Part shown: positions 21,149 through 29,422 of the stretch, in pieces
Layout: the number at the start of each line of letters is the position of its first letter
Position numbering within the stretch: position 1 is the first letter of the stretch
NCBI GenBank assembly: GCA_017694565.1
Contig: JADIMR010000049.1
Location: 1-47,322 of the forward strand
Direction of reading: 5' to 3'
DNA from: Candidatus Enterocola intestinipullorum
Lineage (GTDB): Bacteria; Bacteroidota; Bacteroidia; Bacteroidales; Paludibacteraceae
Length of the DNA stretch: 47,322 bases
Program-made: the position numbers and the translations under genes
The notes under the pieces: generated by a model
What the model saw: the letters and a program-made list of their open reading frames with translations, nothing else
What the model was told of the DNA's origin: nothing
The model's database searches: none

Positions 21149-21484
21149 ATGGAAACCAAACGCCAAAACAAAATTGCACGTCTTATCCAAAAAGAGATGA
21201 GCGAAATATTTTTGGGTATGACCCGCCAAATGCACAACACATTGGTAACCGTAACCGTAGTGCGTGTCAGCCCCGATTTAAGCGTGGCGAAAATTTACCT
21301 CAGCATATTCCCAAGCGAAAAATCACAAGAACTTTTGGAATTCATCCGCTCGAAATCAGTACCCATAAGACATGATTTGTCGCAACGCACCCGCTTCCAG
21401 TTGCGCATAGTCCCCGAATTGTCTTTCTTTTTGGACGATTCGCTGGATTATATCGACCACATAGACCAACTTCTGAAAGAGTAA
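21149..21484 (+). CDS. rbfA: 30S ribosome-binding factor A
   Basis: METKRQNKIARLIQKEMSEIF...VTVVRVSPDLSVAKIYLSIF...RTRFQLRIVPELSFFLDDSLDY. Confidence 0.92.
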   Translation: METKRQNKIARLIQKEMSEIFLGMTRQMHNTLVTVTVVRVSPDLSVAKIYLSIFPSEKSQELLEFIRSKSVPIRHDLSQRTRFQLRIVPELSFFLDDSLDYIDHIDQLLKE

Positions 21485-21489
21485 CGAAC

Positions 21490-22701
21490 GTGCCTTTCCC
21501 GTTATACATAGCAGCACGTTACCTGTTTTCGAAGAAATCGCAAAATGCGATCAACATCATTTCGTTAGTGTCTGTTTGCTCCGTAGCAGTAGGCACAATG
21601 GCATTGGTATGCGTGATGTCCGTTTTCAACGGCTTTGAAAACGTCGTGGCTTCCATGTTCGGGAATTTCGACCCGCAATTGAAAATCAGCGCCGTCGAGG
21701 GCAAGGTTTTCGACCCGGCGGAAACCGACACCGTAAAGACATTCGAAGAAGTGGTTTATTACGATGCCGTGCTGCAAGAAAACGCGCTTTTGCAATTCCG
21801 CGACAAACAAACACCCGTAAGCGTGAAGGGCGTAGGGGAAAATTACGCCGACATAAACCGCATCGGGGACATAATGACCGACGGCGAGTTCATGCTCCGC
21901 TCAGGTTCTTTCAACATGGCCGTCGGAGGCGCAGCCCTTGTACGCAACATGGGATGCGGAGTGCATTTCGTAGACCCTATGTACCTCTATGCGCCCAAGC
22001 GCGAAGGAAAAGTGAACATTATCCGTCCCGACCAATCTTTCCGCCGCGAAACCGTTTTCTATTCCGGCTCTTTTTTGGTGCAACAGGAACAATACGACAA
22101 CAACCTGCTGATTGTTTCACTTCCTGTGGCACGCAGGCTTTTCGATTACGACACGGAAGCCAGCTCCATTGAAATAAAGCTCCGGGACGGGTGCGACGAG
22201 AAAAAGGTGCAGAAAAAAATGCAAGCGGCTTTGGGCGACGGCTTCAAAGTGCAAAACCGCTACGAGCAACAGGAAGATTTCTACAAAATGATGCAGGTGG
22301 AAAAATGGGTTACATACCTCATCCTGTCCTTCATATTGGTTATCGCCCTGTTCAACATAGTCGGCTCGCTCACCATGCTCATGCTCGACAAGAAAGAAGA
22401 TTCCCGCATACTCGAAGATTTGGGAGCCTGCAAAAACGACATTTTCCGGATTTTCCTTTATTGCGGTTGCCTCATAACCGTAACCGGTGTAATAGCAGGC
22501 ATCGTCGTAGGTTTGATATTATGCTACATACAACAACGCTTCGGCATAATCACCTTGGCAAGCAACTACATCGTAAGCTATTATCCCGTCGATGTACGTG
22601 GCGGCGACCTTGTCGTGATTGCCGCTACCGTCTGCCTTTTGGGATTCGCAGCTTCCGTTTACCCTGCGTTGGAAGCGAAAAAACAATCTTCTACAAAATA
22701 A
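21490..22701 (+). CDS. ABC transporter permease, LolC/LolE/FtsX-like (GTG start)
   Basis: YIAARYLFSKKSQNAINIISLVSVCSVAVGTMALVCVMSVFNGF; C-terminal MLDKKEDSRILEDLGACKNDIFRIF. Confidence 0.85.
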   Translation: MPFPLYIAARYLFSKKSQNAINIISLVSVCSVAVGTMALVCVMSVFNGFENVVASMFGNFDPQLKISAVEGKVFDPAETDTVKTFEEVVYYDAVLQENALLQFRDKQTPVSVKGVGENYADINRIGDIMTDGEFMLRSGSFNMAVGGAALVRNMGCGVHFVDPMYLYAPKREGKVNIIRPDQSFRRETVFYSGSFLVQQEQYDNNLLIVSLPVARRLFDYDTEASSIEIKLRDGCDEKKVQKKMQAALGDGFKVQNRYEQQEDFYKMMQVEKWVTYLILSFILVIALFNIVGSLTMLMLDKKEDSRILEDLGACKNDIFRIFLYCGCLITVTGVIAGIVVGLILCYIQQRFGIITLASNYIVSYYPVDVRGGDLVVIAATVCLLGFAASVYPALEAKKQSSTK

Positions 22702-22702
22702 A

Positions 22703-22747
22703 TGTGTACAATTTTGGTACACAAATTACAAAAAGCGGCTATCTTTG
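22703..22747 (+). promoter_or_regulatory. Putative TA autoregulatory operator plus promoter
   Basis: TGTGTAC-aattttg-GTACACA inverted repeat (22703-22723, contains TGTACA) followed by TATCTTTG (22740-22747, TAnnTTTG). Confidence 0.55.
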
Positions 22748-22780
22748 CATTAACGATGCAACCCTTTAAAACACTATACC

Positions 22781-23041
22781 ATGTTAGTAGTTTCGGCAAG
22801 AGAATTCAGAGAAAACCAAAAAAGTTATTTGGACCAAGTAATAAACGGAGTAGAACTGCTCATCACCAGAGGCAAAAAACAGGCATTCAAGATATTGCCC
22901 GTTACAAACGATGACACATTGATGAGCAAGGAAGAGTTTTTTGCCAAATTGGACAAGGCAAAAGAGGAAATCAAGGAAGGGAAAACCATAGCAATGGAAC
23001 CGGATGAAACATTGGAAGACCTGCTAAACAGAATTAATTAG
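22781..23041 (+). CDS. Phd/YefM family antitoxin
   Basis: MLVVSAREFRENQKSYLDQVINGVELLITRGKKQAFKILPV, Phd/YefM fold signature; paired with a downstream toxin. Confidence 0.88.
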   Translation: MLVVSAREFRENQKSYLDQVINGVELLITRGKKQAFKILPVTNDDTLMSKEEFFAKLDKAKEEIKEGKTIAMEPDETLEDLLNRIN

Positions 23042-23048
23042 AAATACG

Positions 23049-23321
23049 ATGTTCAAGATCGAATTTACAAAACAAGGGCTGGAAGACATACGGAAATTGC
23101 AAAAAAACGAAATCTCCGCATTTAAAAAGGTCAGTGCCTTAATCGAAGAACTTAAAGAGCATCCAAGAAGCGGGACCGGTCATCCTGAACAATTGAAAGA
23201 GTATGGCAACGAGACTTGGTCGCGTAGGATAACAAAAAAACACCGCTTGGTATATAGCATAGAGGAAGAGAGGATTTTGGTTTTGGTACTATCGTCATAC
23301 GGTCATTACGATGACAAATAA
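23049..23321 (+). CDS. Txe/YoeB family toxin
   Basis: KQGLEDIRKLQKNE...HPRSGTGHPEQLKEYGNETWSRRITKKHRLVYSIEEERILVLVLSSYGHY; YoeB signature. Confidence 0.92.
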   Translation: MFKIEFTKQGLEDIRKLQKNEISAFKKVSALIEELKEHPRSGTGHPEQLKEYGNETWSRRITKKHRLVYSIEEERILVLVLSSYGHYDDK

Positions 23322-23331
23322 ATTATAACAG

Positions 23332-23859
23332 ATGTACAGATTCATAGCCCTTGCATTTGCATTTTGCTGTTTTGCGCTTTTGCAAGCCCAAGACTACATG
23401 AAATACGCCCGGATGTACGAAGGCTGCGAGGACAAGGAGCCTTCGGTGATTTACGGGGCAAGTTACAATCCCTACCCTCCCGGACTAACCGATGCCGAAT
23501 TTCCGGGCGGGGACGTGGAATTCATAGTATATATCAAAAACAACACCGAATTGCAGGAAGTTTACAGCGGTGAATACGATGAACAGGGACGACCGCTTTT
23601 GGTAACCGGGGAAGTATGGGTGGAATTTGTCGTGGACCGCTGCGGCTTGGTAGGCAACCTGAACATCGTGCAATCGCTTACGGACGAGCAAGATGCCGAA
23701 GCCTTGCGCGTCATGGAATCGCTGCCGATATTCAAAGCCGCCGAACTTGACGGTTATCGCGTAAAGTCGGCATATATCGCCAAGATTCCTTTTACAAAGC
23801 CTCTTTGGGAAGAACCCGAACCAGACCCTCTGTACTACTACGACGATTATTATTATTGA
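23332..23859 (+). CDS. Secreted TonB C-terminal-domain-like protein with Tyr-rich tail
   Basis: Signal peptide; FPGGDVEFIVYIKNN...GEVWVEFVVDRCGLVGNLNIVQSL...ALRVMESLPIFKAAELDGYRVKSAYIAKIPFT; ends DPLYYYDDYYY. Confidence 0.65.
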   Translation: MYRFIALAFAFCCFALLQAQDYMKYARMYEGCEDKEPSVIYGASYNPYPPGLTDAEFPGGDVEFIVYIKNNTELQEVYSGEYDEQGRPLLVTGEVWVEFVVDRCGLVGNLNIVQSLTDEQDAEALRVMESLPIFKAAELDGYRVKSAYIAKIPFTKPLWEEPEPDPLYYYDDYYY

Positions 23860-23886
23860 AACATTATGCCTATAATCTTATAAATC

Positions 23887-24114
23887 ATGAAAGTAGAAAT
23901 AACAATTGAAAGCATGTGGAATGGAATACAATCATTGCCACTTGTGAGCAAAAAAAAATTATTCGAAAAGTTATACTTCGACATAATTGAACAAGCAAAA
24001 GAAGAGACCATCAGTAAACAAGAAATCCTGAATGGCATAGAATCAGGGCTTAAAGACATGCACAATGGCAAATACAAAACTTTCGAACAATTCATGAAAG
24101 ATTGGCAAGATTGA
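23887..24114 (+). CDS. Putative type II antitoxin
   Basis: 75 aa, C-terminal IESGLKDMHNGKYKTFEQFMKDW; immediately upstream of a RelE-like toxin. Confidence 0.65.
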   Translation: MKVEITIESMWNGIQSLPLVSKKKLFEKLYFDIIEQAKEETISKQEILNGIESGLKDMHNGKYKTFEQFMKDWQD

Positions 24115-24121
24115 CAAAATC

Positions 24122-24496
24122 ATGGAATATTCTATTATCGTAGAACAAACTTTTGAAAAAGAAGTAAAACGACTCTACAAAAAATACCCGTCATTAAAAC
24201 AAGACATTTACACACTTGCCAAGGAACTTGTTAAGGATCCTCTTATTGGGGCAGATCTGGGAGGTGGATTGCGTAAAATCAGAATGCCAATAGGTTCTAA
24301 AGGAAAGGGCAAGAGTGGCGGGGCACGGGTCATCAGTTTTAATATCAAAATAGATAATGAAAAGGGAGTTGTTCATTTGATTTATCTTTATGACAAATCA
24401 GAAAGAGAAAGCATTTCCAAAAAAGAAATTGAGGAATTGCTGAATAAGACTTCGGTAAAACAAAACATAAGAAGTTATCGAGGATTCCGTAAATAA
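24122..24496 (+). CDS. RelE/HigB-like toxin
   Basis: EQTFEKEVKRLYKKYPSLKQDI...LGGGLRKIRMPIGSKGKGKSGGARVISFNI...VHLIYLYDKSERESISKKEIEELL; RelE superfamily pattern. Confidence 0.82.
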   Translation: MEYSIIVEQTFEKEVKRLYKKYPSLKQDIYTLAKELVKDPLIGADLGGGLRKIRMPIGSKGKGKSGGARVISFNIKIDNEKGVVHLIYLYDKSERESISKKEIEELLNKTSVKQNIRSYRGFRK

Positions 24497-24503
24497 TTTT
24501 CAA

Positions 24504-25079
24504 ATGCTCCAAATTCAAGATACGATAGTGAGTCTCGATTTGCTCCGGGAATGTTTTTGCTGCGACCTTGCAGCCTGCAAAGGGATGTGCTGCGAAGAAG
24601 GCGACGGCGGAGCTCCCCTGACGGAAGAAGAAGCGGAAACCATAACCGCCGACTTGGACAAAATCAGGCCATATATGACATCATCAGGGCAGAAAGCCGT
24701 GGAAGATGCCGGCGTTGCCTATACCGATCCTGACGGGGACCTTGTAACGCAGCTTGTAAACGGACGCGAATGCGCGTTTGCCGTAAAGAAAAACGGGACA
24801 TGGTCCTGTGCAATCGAAGAAGCATTCAACAATGGCGACAGCAAACTGCGCAAACCCATATCGTGCTTTTTGTACCCGGTCCGCATCACGGAACACAAGA
24901 AATTCACAGCCGTGGAATATCACCGCTGGAATATTTGCAAGCAAGCTGTTTGCAAAGGCAAGGGACTATCTCTGCCGCTTTACAAATTCCTGAAAAAACC
25001 ACTCATTGAACGTTTCGGCCAAGAATGGTACGACGAACTCGACCTTACTGCAAAAGAGTTCCTGAAACAATTCCATTGA
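24504..25079 (+). CDS. DUF3109-like Cys-rich protein
   Basis: CFCCDLAACKGMCCEEGDGGAPLTEEEAE...CAFAVKKNGTWSCAIEEAF...PISCFLYPVRI. Confidence 0.8.
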   Translation: MLQIQDTIVSLDLLRECFCCDLAACKGMCCEEGDGGAPLTEEEAETITADLDKIRPYMTSSGQKAVEDAGVAYTDPDGDLVTQLVNGRECAFAVKKNGTWSCAIEEAFNNGDSKLRKPISCFLYPVRITEHKKFTAVEYHRWNICKQAVCKGKGLSLPLYKFLKKPLIERFGQEWYDELDLTAKEFLKQFH

Positions 25080-25201
25080 ACACTCATTTCCAAATCGGTA
25101 TGCGGCAGCAATATTGAGTATCGCCGACACATGCATACCGCATTTTACCATTAATCATTAATTCCATAAAAAACAACTTGTTGCCACAGTTATCAATTAG
25201 C

Positions 25202-25238
25202 AAGAAAGCTGCGGCCGGATATCGGTTGCAGCTTTCTT
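25202..25238 (+). terminator. Rho-independent terminator
   Basis: AAGAAAGCTGC ... GCAGCTTTCTT perfect 11-bp stem, then TATTTAT. Confidence 0.7.
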
Positions 25239-25324
25239 ATTTATCATAATGCCGCCCCACTTTCCAATAACCAATATCCACTAAAAATTCGTACCTTAGC
25301 CGCTAACTATTCGACATAAACGAA

Positions 25325-26899
25325 ATGATACACGAATATGACTTTTTAGTAATAGGCAGCGGTTTGGCGGGCATGAGCTTCGCCCTGAAAGTTGCCGACA
25401 AGGGCAAAGTGGCAATACTTTGCAAAAACAAATTGGAAGAAGCCAACACGAACCTGGCACAAGGCGGAATCGCGTCGGTTACGAACACTGCCGCCGACAA
25501 TTTTGAAAAACACATCCAAGACACGCTGATTGCGGGCGACGGGCTATGCAATGAAGCGGTGGTACGCAAAGTAGTGGAAGACGCACCTCGCGAAATAAAA
25601 CAATTGGTGGACTGGGGCGTGGACTTCGACAAGGACGAGAGCGGACATTTCGACCTGCACCGCGAAGGCGGACACTCCGAGTTCCGCATCCTGCACCATA
25701 AGGATTCTACCGGCGCGGAAGTGCAGCACACCTTGATGAAGCGCATACAGCAGCATCCCAACATAGACGTGTTCGAAGAATTTTACGCAATTGAAATAAT
25801 CACCCAGCACCACTTGGGACAATTGGTAAAACATACTACCCCGGACATAGAGTGTTACGGGGCATACGTACTCGAACCGAAAAAACATACAGTGCACACG
25901 TTCCTTAGCAAGGTAACCTTGATGGCCACCGGCGGCATAGGACAAATCTACCAGACCACTACCAACCCGTCCATTGCCACTGGCGACGGCATATCAATGG
26001 TTTACAGGGCAAAAGGGCGGGTAAAAGACATGGAATTCGTCCAATTCCACCCCACATCGCTGTATAACCCGTCGGAGCGTCCATCGTTCCTGATAACGGA
26101 AGCCATGCGCGGCTACGGCGCGGTTCTGCGGGACATAAAAGGGCGCGAGTTCATGCACAAATACGACAAGCGAGGCTCGCTTGCTCCCCGCGACATCGTC
26201 GCCCGCGCCATAGACACCGAAATGAAATTGGCCGGAAGCGACTATGTATATTTGGACGTTACGCACAAGAACGCGGATGAAACCAAAGAACATTTCCCCA
26301 TGATCTACGACAAATGCCTGAGCCTCGGCATAGACATTGCCAAAGATTACATACCCGTGGTTCCTGCCGCACATTACCTTTGCGGCGGCATAGTGGTGGA
26401 CACCAACGCCCGGTCGTCAATACGCCATTTGTATGCGGCGGGGGAATGCTCCTGCACCGGATTGCACGGGGCGAACCGCTTGGCCTCCAATTCGCTTTTG
26501 GAAGCGATTGTTTACGCCGATGCCGCCGCCCGCGACGCATTGTCAAAAATAAATTCGTTGTCGATTAACAGAGAAGTCCCTGATTGGAACGACGAAGGCA
26601 CTTCGCTGAACGAAGAAATGGTGCTAATTACCCAAAGCAAGAAAGAAGTTGGACAGATAATGAGCAACTATGTGGGCATTGTACGCTCCAACCTGCGCCT
26701 GAAACGCGCATTCGACCGTTTGGAACTGCTGTACAAAGAAACGAAAGACCTGTACGAACGCTCAATCGTAACCCGTGAGATATGCGAACTGCGCAATATA
26801 ATCAATACCGCCTACTTGGTGATAAAAATGGCGATGGAGCGCAAGGAAAGCCGGGGCTTGCATTACACCATCGACTATCCCGACAAAATAGTAGAGTAA
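25325..26899 (+). CDS. nadB: L-aspartate oxidase
   Basis: FAD-binding start YDFLVIGSGLAGMSFALKVADKG, NTNLAQGGIASV, HREGGHSEFRILHHKDSTG, MEFVQFHPTSLY, AAGECSCTGLHGANRLASNSLLEAIVY. Confidence 0.96.
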   Translation: MIHEYDFLVIGSGLAGMSFALKVADKGKVAILCKNKLEEANTNLAQGGIASVTNTAADNFEKHIQDTLIAGDGLCNEAVVRKVVEDAPREIKQLVDWGVDFDKDESGHFDLHREGGHSEFRILHHKDSTGAEVQHTLMKRIQQHPNIDVFEEFYAIEIITQHHLGQLVKHTTPDIECYGAYVLEPKKHTVHTFLSKVTLMATGGIGQIYQTTTNPSIATGDGISMVYRAKGRVKDMEFVQFHPTSLYNPSERPSFLITEAMRGYGAVLRDIKGREFMHKYDKRGSLAPRDIVARAIDTEMKLAGSDYVYLDVTHKNADETKEHFPMIYDKCLSLGIDIAKDYIPVVPAAHYLCGGIVVDTNARSSIRHLYAAGECSCTGLHGANRLASNSLLEAIVYADAAARDALSKINSLSINREVPDWNDEGTSLNEEMVLITQSKKEVGQIMSNYVGIVRSNLRLKRAFDRLELLYKETKDLYERSIVTREICELRNIINTAYLVIKMAMERKESRGLHYTIDYPDKIVE

Positions 26900-26910
26900 G
26901 CAAGACATTG

Positions 26911-26956
26911 ACAAATAAAAAAGTTGCGATTTAATAATCGCAACTTTTTTATTTGT
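26911..26956. terminator. Bidirectional terminator between nadB and tRNA-Glu
   Basis: Perfect 21-bp inverted repeat ACAAATAAAAAAGTTGCGATT-taat-AATCGCAACTTTTTTATTTGT. Confidence 0.85.
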
Positions 26957-27028
26957 AGCGCAACCGGGACTCGAACCCGGGTTTCCGCCGTGAGAGGGCG
27001 GCGTCCTAGGCCACTAGACGAATGCGCC
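26956..27028 (-). tRNA. tRNA-Glu (anticodon CTC)
   Basis: Minus strand GGCGCATTCGTCTAGTGGCCTAGGACGCCGCCCTCTCACGGCGGAAACCCGGGTTCGAGTCCCGGTTGCGCT; anticodon stem CCGCC/GGCGG, loop CTCTCAC. Confidence 0.92.
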
Positions 27029-27045
27029 ATGCCTTAAACGTGGGG

Positions 27046-27077
27046 CAAAGGTAAGATTAAAAACAAAAAGGTGCAAA
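27046..27077 (-). promoter_or_regulatory. Promoter of tRNA-Glu
   Basis: Minus strand TTTG-N20-TACCTTTG, about 18 bp upstream of the tRNA 5' end. Confidence 0.6.
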
Positions 27078-27129
27078 TTTATTTTCTTTAATTGCGACAC
27101 TTTGTGCCGCAATTAAAGAAAATAAATTT
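27075..27129. repeat. Long hairpin (22-bp perfect stem, extendable to 25 bp)
   Basis: AAATTTATTTTCTTTAATTGCG-acactttgtgc-CGCAATTAAAGAAAATAAATTT; the loop can pair CAC/GTG. Confidence 0.9.
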
Positions 27130-27133
27130 ATCC

Positions 27134-27180
27134 TCTTATGACCCCCGGAATAGGCGAAGCCTATTCCACCCCTTAGGGGT
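27134..27180 (+). repeat. Modular variable-hairpin repeat, copy A1a (divergent)
   Basis: TCTTATGACCCCC-[GGAATAGGC gaa GCCTATTCC]-ACCCCttaGGGGT. Confidence 0.65.
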
Positions 27181-27224
27181 GGCCTTTGGCCGGTCGATTT
27201 GGCAAGCCAAATCTTTTATTAATC

Positions 27225-27285
27225 GTCTTATCCCCCATAAAAATCGCTGTGCGATTTTTATTGCCCCCAAAGGGGACGGCCTTCC
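27225..27285 (+). repeat. Modular variable-hairpin repeat, copy A1b
   Basis: GTCTTATCCCCC-[ATAAAAATCGC tgt GCGATTTTTAT]-TGCCCCCaaaGGGGACGGCCTTCC. Confidence 0.85.
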
Positions 27286-27314
27286 ATGAACGTAATGCAA
27301 TTTTTAAGAGGTGC

Positions 27315-27346
27315 TACTATCCACTAACCACTGTCCACTAATCCAC
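27315..27346 (+). repeat. Heptamer array (CCACTAA)n-type
   Basis: CTATCCACTAACCACTGTCCACTAATCCAC; overlaps the stop codon of the adjacent GH16 gene. Confidence 0.8.
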
Positions 27347-28873
27347 AAACACTTTAACCGCATTGCCATCCACAAGAACAATATAAATGCCTTGCAAATT
27401 GCCGTTGTCCGTAGTAACGTCCTGGCCGATAAGGTTCAACACGCGGAAAGGCTCGTCGCAGTATATGCGGCCGCCGTGCGCGGAGACGGTCAAAAGGTCG
27501 TCCACGGTTTCGTACACAGCCGAACCGCCGCAAGAAGTTGCCACGAGTTCCACGTTGCTAAGGGTGAATGTGCAGTTGGCAGGATTGTTGTCCGCAGCTA
27601 TCACCACGCATGGGTTGTACATTGCTTGCCCGTTCATTGCCTTTACGGAAAATTCATTCGCCACGTTTGCCTGCAAGTCCAGAGTATTGTCCAAAAACAA
27701 TTGCTGCGTATTGTTCGAAGCGGCTTCGATATACACGCGGGCTGTGCAACTCTGCGAAGCCGTAAGATTGCCCGAAAGCATGTAATCGGTATTTGCCGCG
27801 AGCGGGCTGCCGTTGCCTTGCGCCACCACGTACATGTTTGTAAAACTTTCAGGGACATTTGCAGTAACAGTCGTTCCGCTGTAACTTATCCAGCTCTTAT
27901 CATCATGCCACCAACCGTTGGAATTGAGCGAATTGCGTATGTCCGTGTAGCTATCGAACGGATTCGCACACACGTCTATTGACGGATCGGGTTCGGGAAC
28001 GTCCCCTCCGTCGGGATATGTCACTGTCGATTCGGGGTATGCGTCCCTGTCTTGATAAACGCGCACGTAGTCCACTATCATTTGAGCCTCGGTAAATGCA
28101 GGGTCTATCTGATAGTTCACATACGAACCGCCCATGGCGATGTTCAGGATGAAGTACGCCGGATATTTGAAAGCATACAAGCCGCTGCCACGGTCGTTGA
28201 ACTCGGCAATCGACATATTGCATATATCCATGCGGTTGGTACCGTTTTCGTCATCGGCAACATAACCCACCAAGTAATCTGGAGTCCACTCCACGCCGTA
28301 AATACGGAATTTCGTACCAGGTTCTTCACTCAATGTTATGTTCTTTCCGTAATTGACATTCGAATAACTACCGTCCATGCCTTGGTTGTTCCAATGGTAA
28401 GTGTTCACTATCCTGCGCCATGACGCTTCCTCGCCGGTACACATGTATTCCATTATGTCGATTTCACCGCAATACGGCCAACCGGCAGCACCTGTTCCGA
28501 GCATCCAGTAAGCAGGCCATACTCCCATTTGTCCCTTCGGCAATTTTATACGGGCTTCCAACTTGCCATAGCGGGCAGTAACCTTGTTAGCTGTTGTTAT
28601 ACGGGCGGAAGTATATTCCGAGCCGCTGTAATTCTCCTTTTTGGCATGTATTACCAAATTCCCGTCCTCTATACGGACATTTTCGCTGCGGTTCGTGTAA
28701 TATTGGCTTTCACCGTTGCCCCAGCCCCAATTGCCCGTTCCGATTTCGTAGTTCCAAACATCCGTGTCGAGCGCAGATCCGTCGAACTCGTCGCTCCACA
28801 CCAATTCGTATGCCGCATTGGCCTGCAAAACAGCCAAAAGCAATGCAGCGATAGTAGCGGTAATCTTTTTCAT
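27338..28873 (-). CDS. GH16 family glycoside hydrolase with C-terminal CBM-like region and possible T9SS sorting domain
   Basis: GH16 catalytic motif GEIDIMEYM, signal peptide MKKITATIAALLLAVLQANA, C-terminal FRVLNLIGQDVTTDNGNLQGIYIVLVDGNAVKVFVD resembling T9SS type A tails. Confidence 0.88.
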   Translation of the reverse strand: MKKITATIAALLLAVLQANAAYELVWSDEFDGSALDTDVWNYEIGTGNWGWGNGESQYYTNRSENVRIEDGNLVIHAKKENYSGSEYTSARITTANKVTARYGKLEARIKLPKGQMGVWPAYWMLGTGAAGWPYCGEIDIMEYMCTGEEASWRRIVNTYHWNNQGMDGSYSNVNYGKNITLSEEPGTKFRIYGVEWTPDYLVGYVADDENGTNRMDICNMSIAEFNDRGSGLYAFKYPAYFILNIAMGGSYVNYQIDPAFTEAQMIVDYVRVYQDRDAYPESTVTYPDGGDVPEPDPSIDVCANPFDSYTDIRNSLNSNGWWHDDKSWISYSGTTVTANVPESFTNMYVVAQGNGSPLAANTDYMLSGNLTASQSCTARVYIEAASNNTQQLFLDNTLDLQANVANEFSVKAMNGQAMYNPCVVIAADNNPANCTFTLSNVELVATSCGGSAVYETVDDLLTVSAHGGRIYCDEPFRVLNLIGQDVTTDNGNLQGIYIVLVDGNAVKVFVD

Positions 28874-28920
28874 AATTATATCATATCGCATTAAAATCTA
28901 TTATGACAATTATTATAATA

Positions 28921-28970
28921 TCCACTGCCGCGAAGCGGCCAACTAACCACTAACCTGCTTCGCAGGCTAT
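28921..28970 (+). repeat. Heptamer array interrupted by GCCGC/GCGGC hairpin
   Basis: TCCACT-GCCGCgaaGCGGC-CAACTAACCACTAA-CCTGCttcGCAGG. Confidence 0.75.
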
Positions 28971-28980
28971 ATATTTCCTT

Positions 28981-29034
28981 GTCTTATCCCCCGTGAAAAT
29001 TGCTAATGCAATTTTCACAGCCCCCAGAGGGGGC
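28981..29034 (+). repeat. Modular variable-hairpin repeat, copy A2
   Basis: GTCTTATCCCCCG-[TGAAAATTGC taat GCAATTTTCA]-CAGCCCCCAGAGGGGGC. Confidence 0.9.
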
Positions 29035-29073
29035 ATGGGCATTTCCGCTTCGCTACAATGTCCATGCCCATGT

Positions 29074-29136
29074 CATTGTCTCATCCCCCGGATTTAGCCT
29101 TTGGCTAAATCCTGCCCCCAGAGGGGGCGACCTTCC
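29074..29136 (+). repeat. Modular variable-hairpin repeat, copy A3
   Basis: CATTGTCTCATCCCCC-[GGATTTAGCC ttt GGCTAAATCC]-TGCCCCCAGAGGGGGCGACCTTCC. Confidence 0.9.
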
Positions 29137-29189
29137 TTGAACCCTGTGCTTTCACTACCGGGAGCTTTCTGTAGCATCGTGCCATCATT

Positions 29190-29397
29190 AGTAGGGACGT
29201 GGCGTGCCGCGTCTCTACTGACACCTCTTTCACTATAACTGTAAGTGCGCCGATGCCCTTTGTCCATCGGCTTAACTTACAGTTAAGCATTAATGAACCT
29301 GCATTTTACCAATGCAGGTTCTCAGACTTGTGAAACCTGCGCCTTGTGTGCAGGTTTCTTTATGCTTAACCGCGAATTGAGCGAAGCGCATTCGCGG
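29190..29397. repeat. Dense nested hairpin array in the GH3-GH16 intergenic region
   Basis: AGTAGGGACGTGGC/GCCGCGTCTCTACT; TAACTGTAAGT/ACTTACAGTTA enclosing GCCGATG/CATCGGC; AACCTGCATT/AATGCAGGTT; GAAACCTGC/GCAGGTTTC; GTTAAGCAT/ATGCTTAAC; CCGCGAAT/ATTCGCGG. Confidence 0.85.
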
Positions 29398-29422
29398 TGG
29401 TGGTCCTGCGGTGCCAACTGCA

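Noticed and set aside
26956-27028. tRNA-Glu acceptor stem irregularities (G1-U72, U7-U66)
   Set aside because: Minor deviations in an otherwise canonical tRNA; not enough to call a pseudogene.
27225-27285. Module A copies as ordinary Rho-independent terminators only
   Set aside because: Several lack a U-run right after the stem, occur in both orientations, and share constant flanks not expected for unrelated terminators; a secondary terminator role is still possible.
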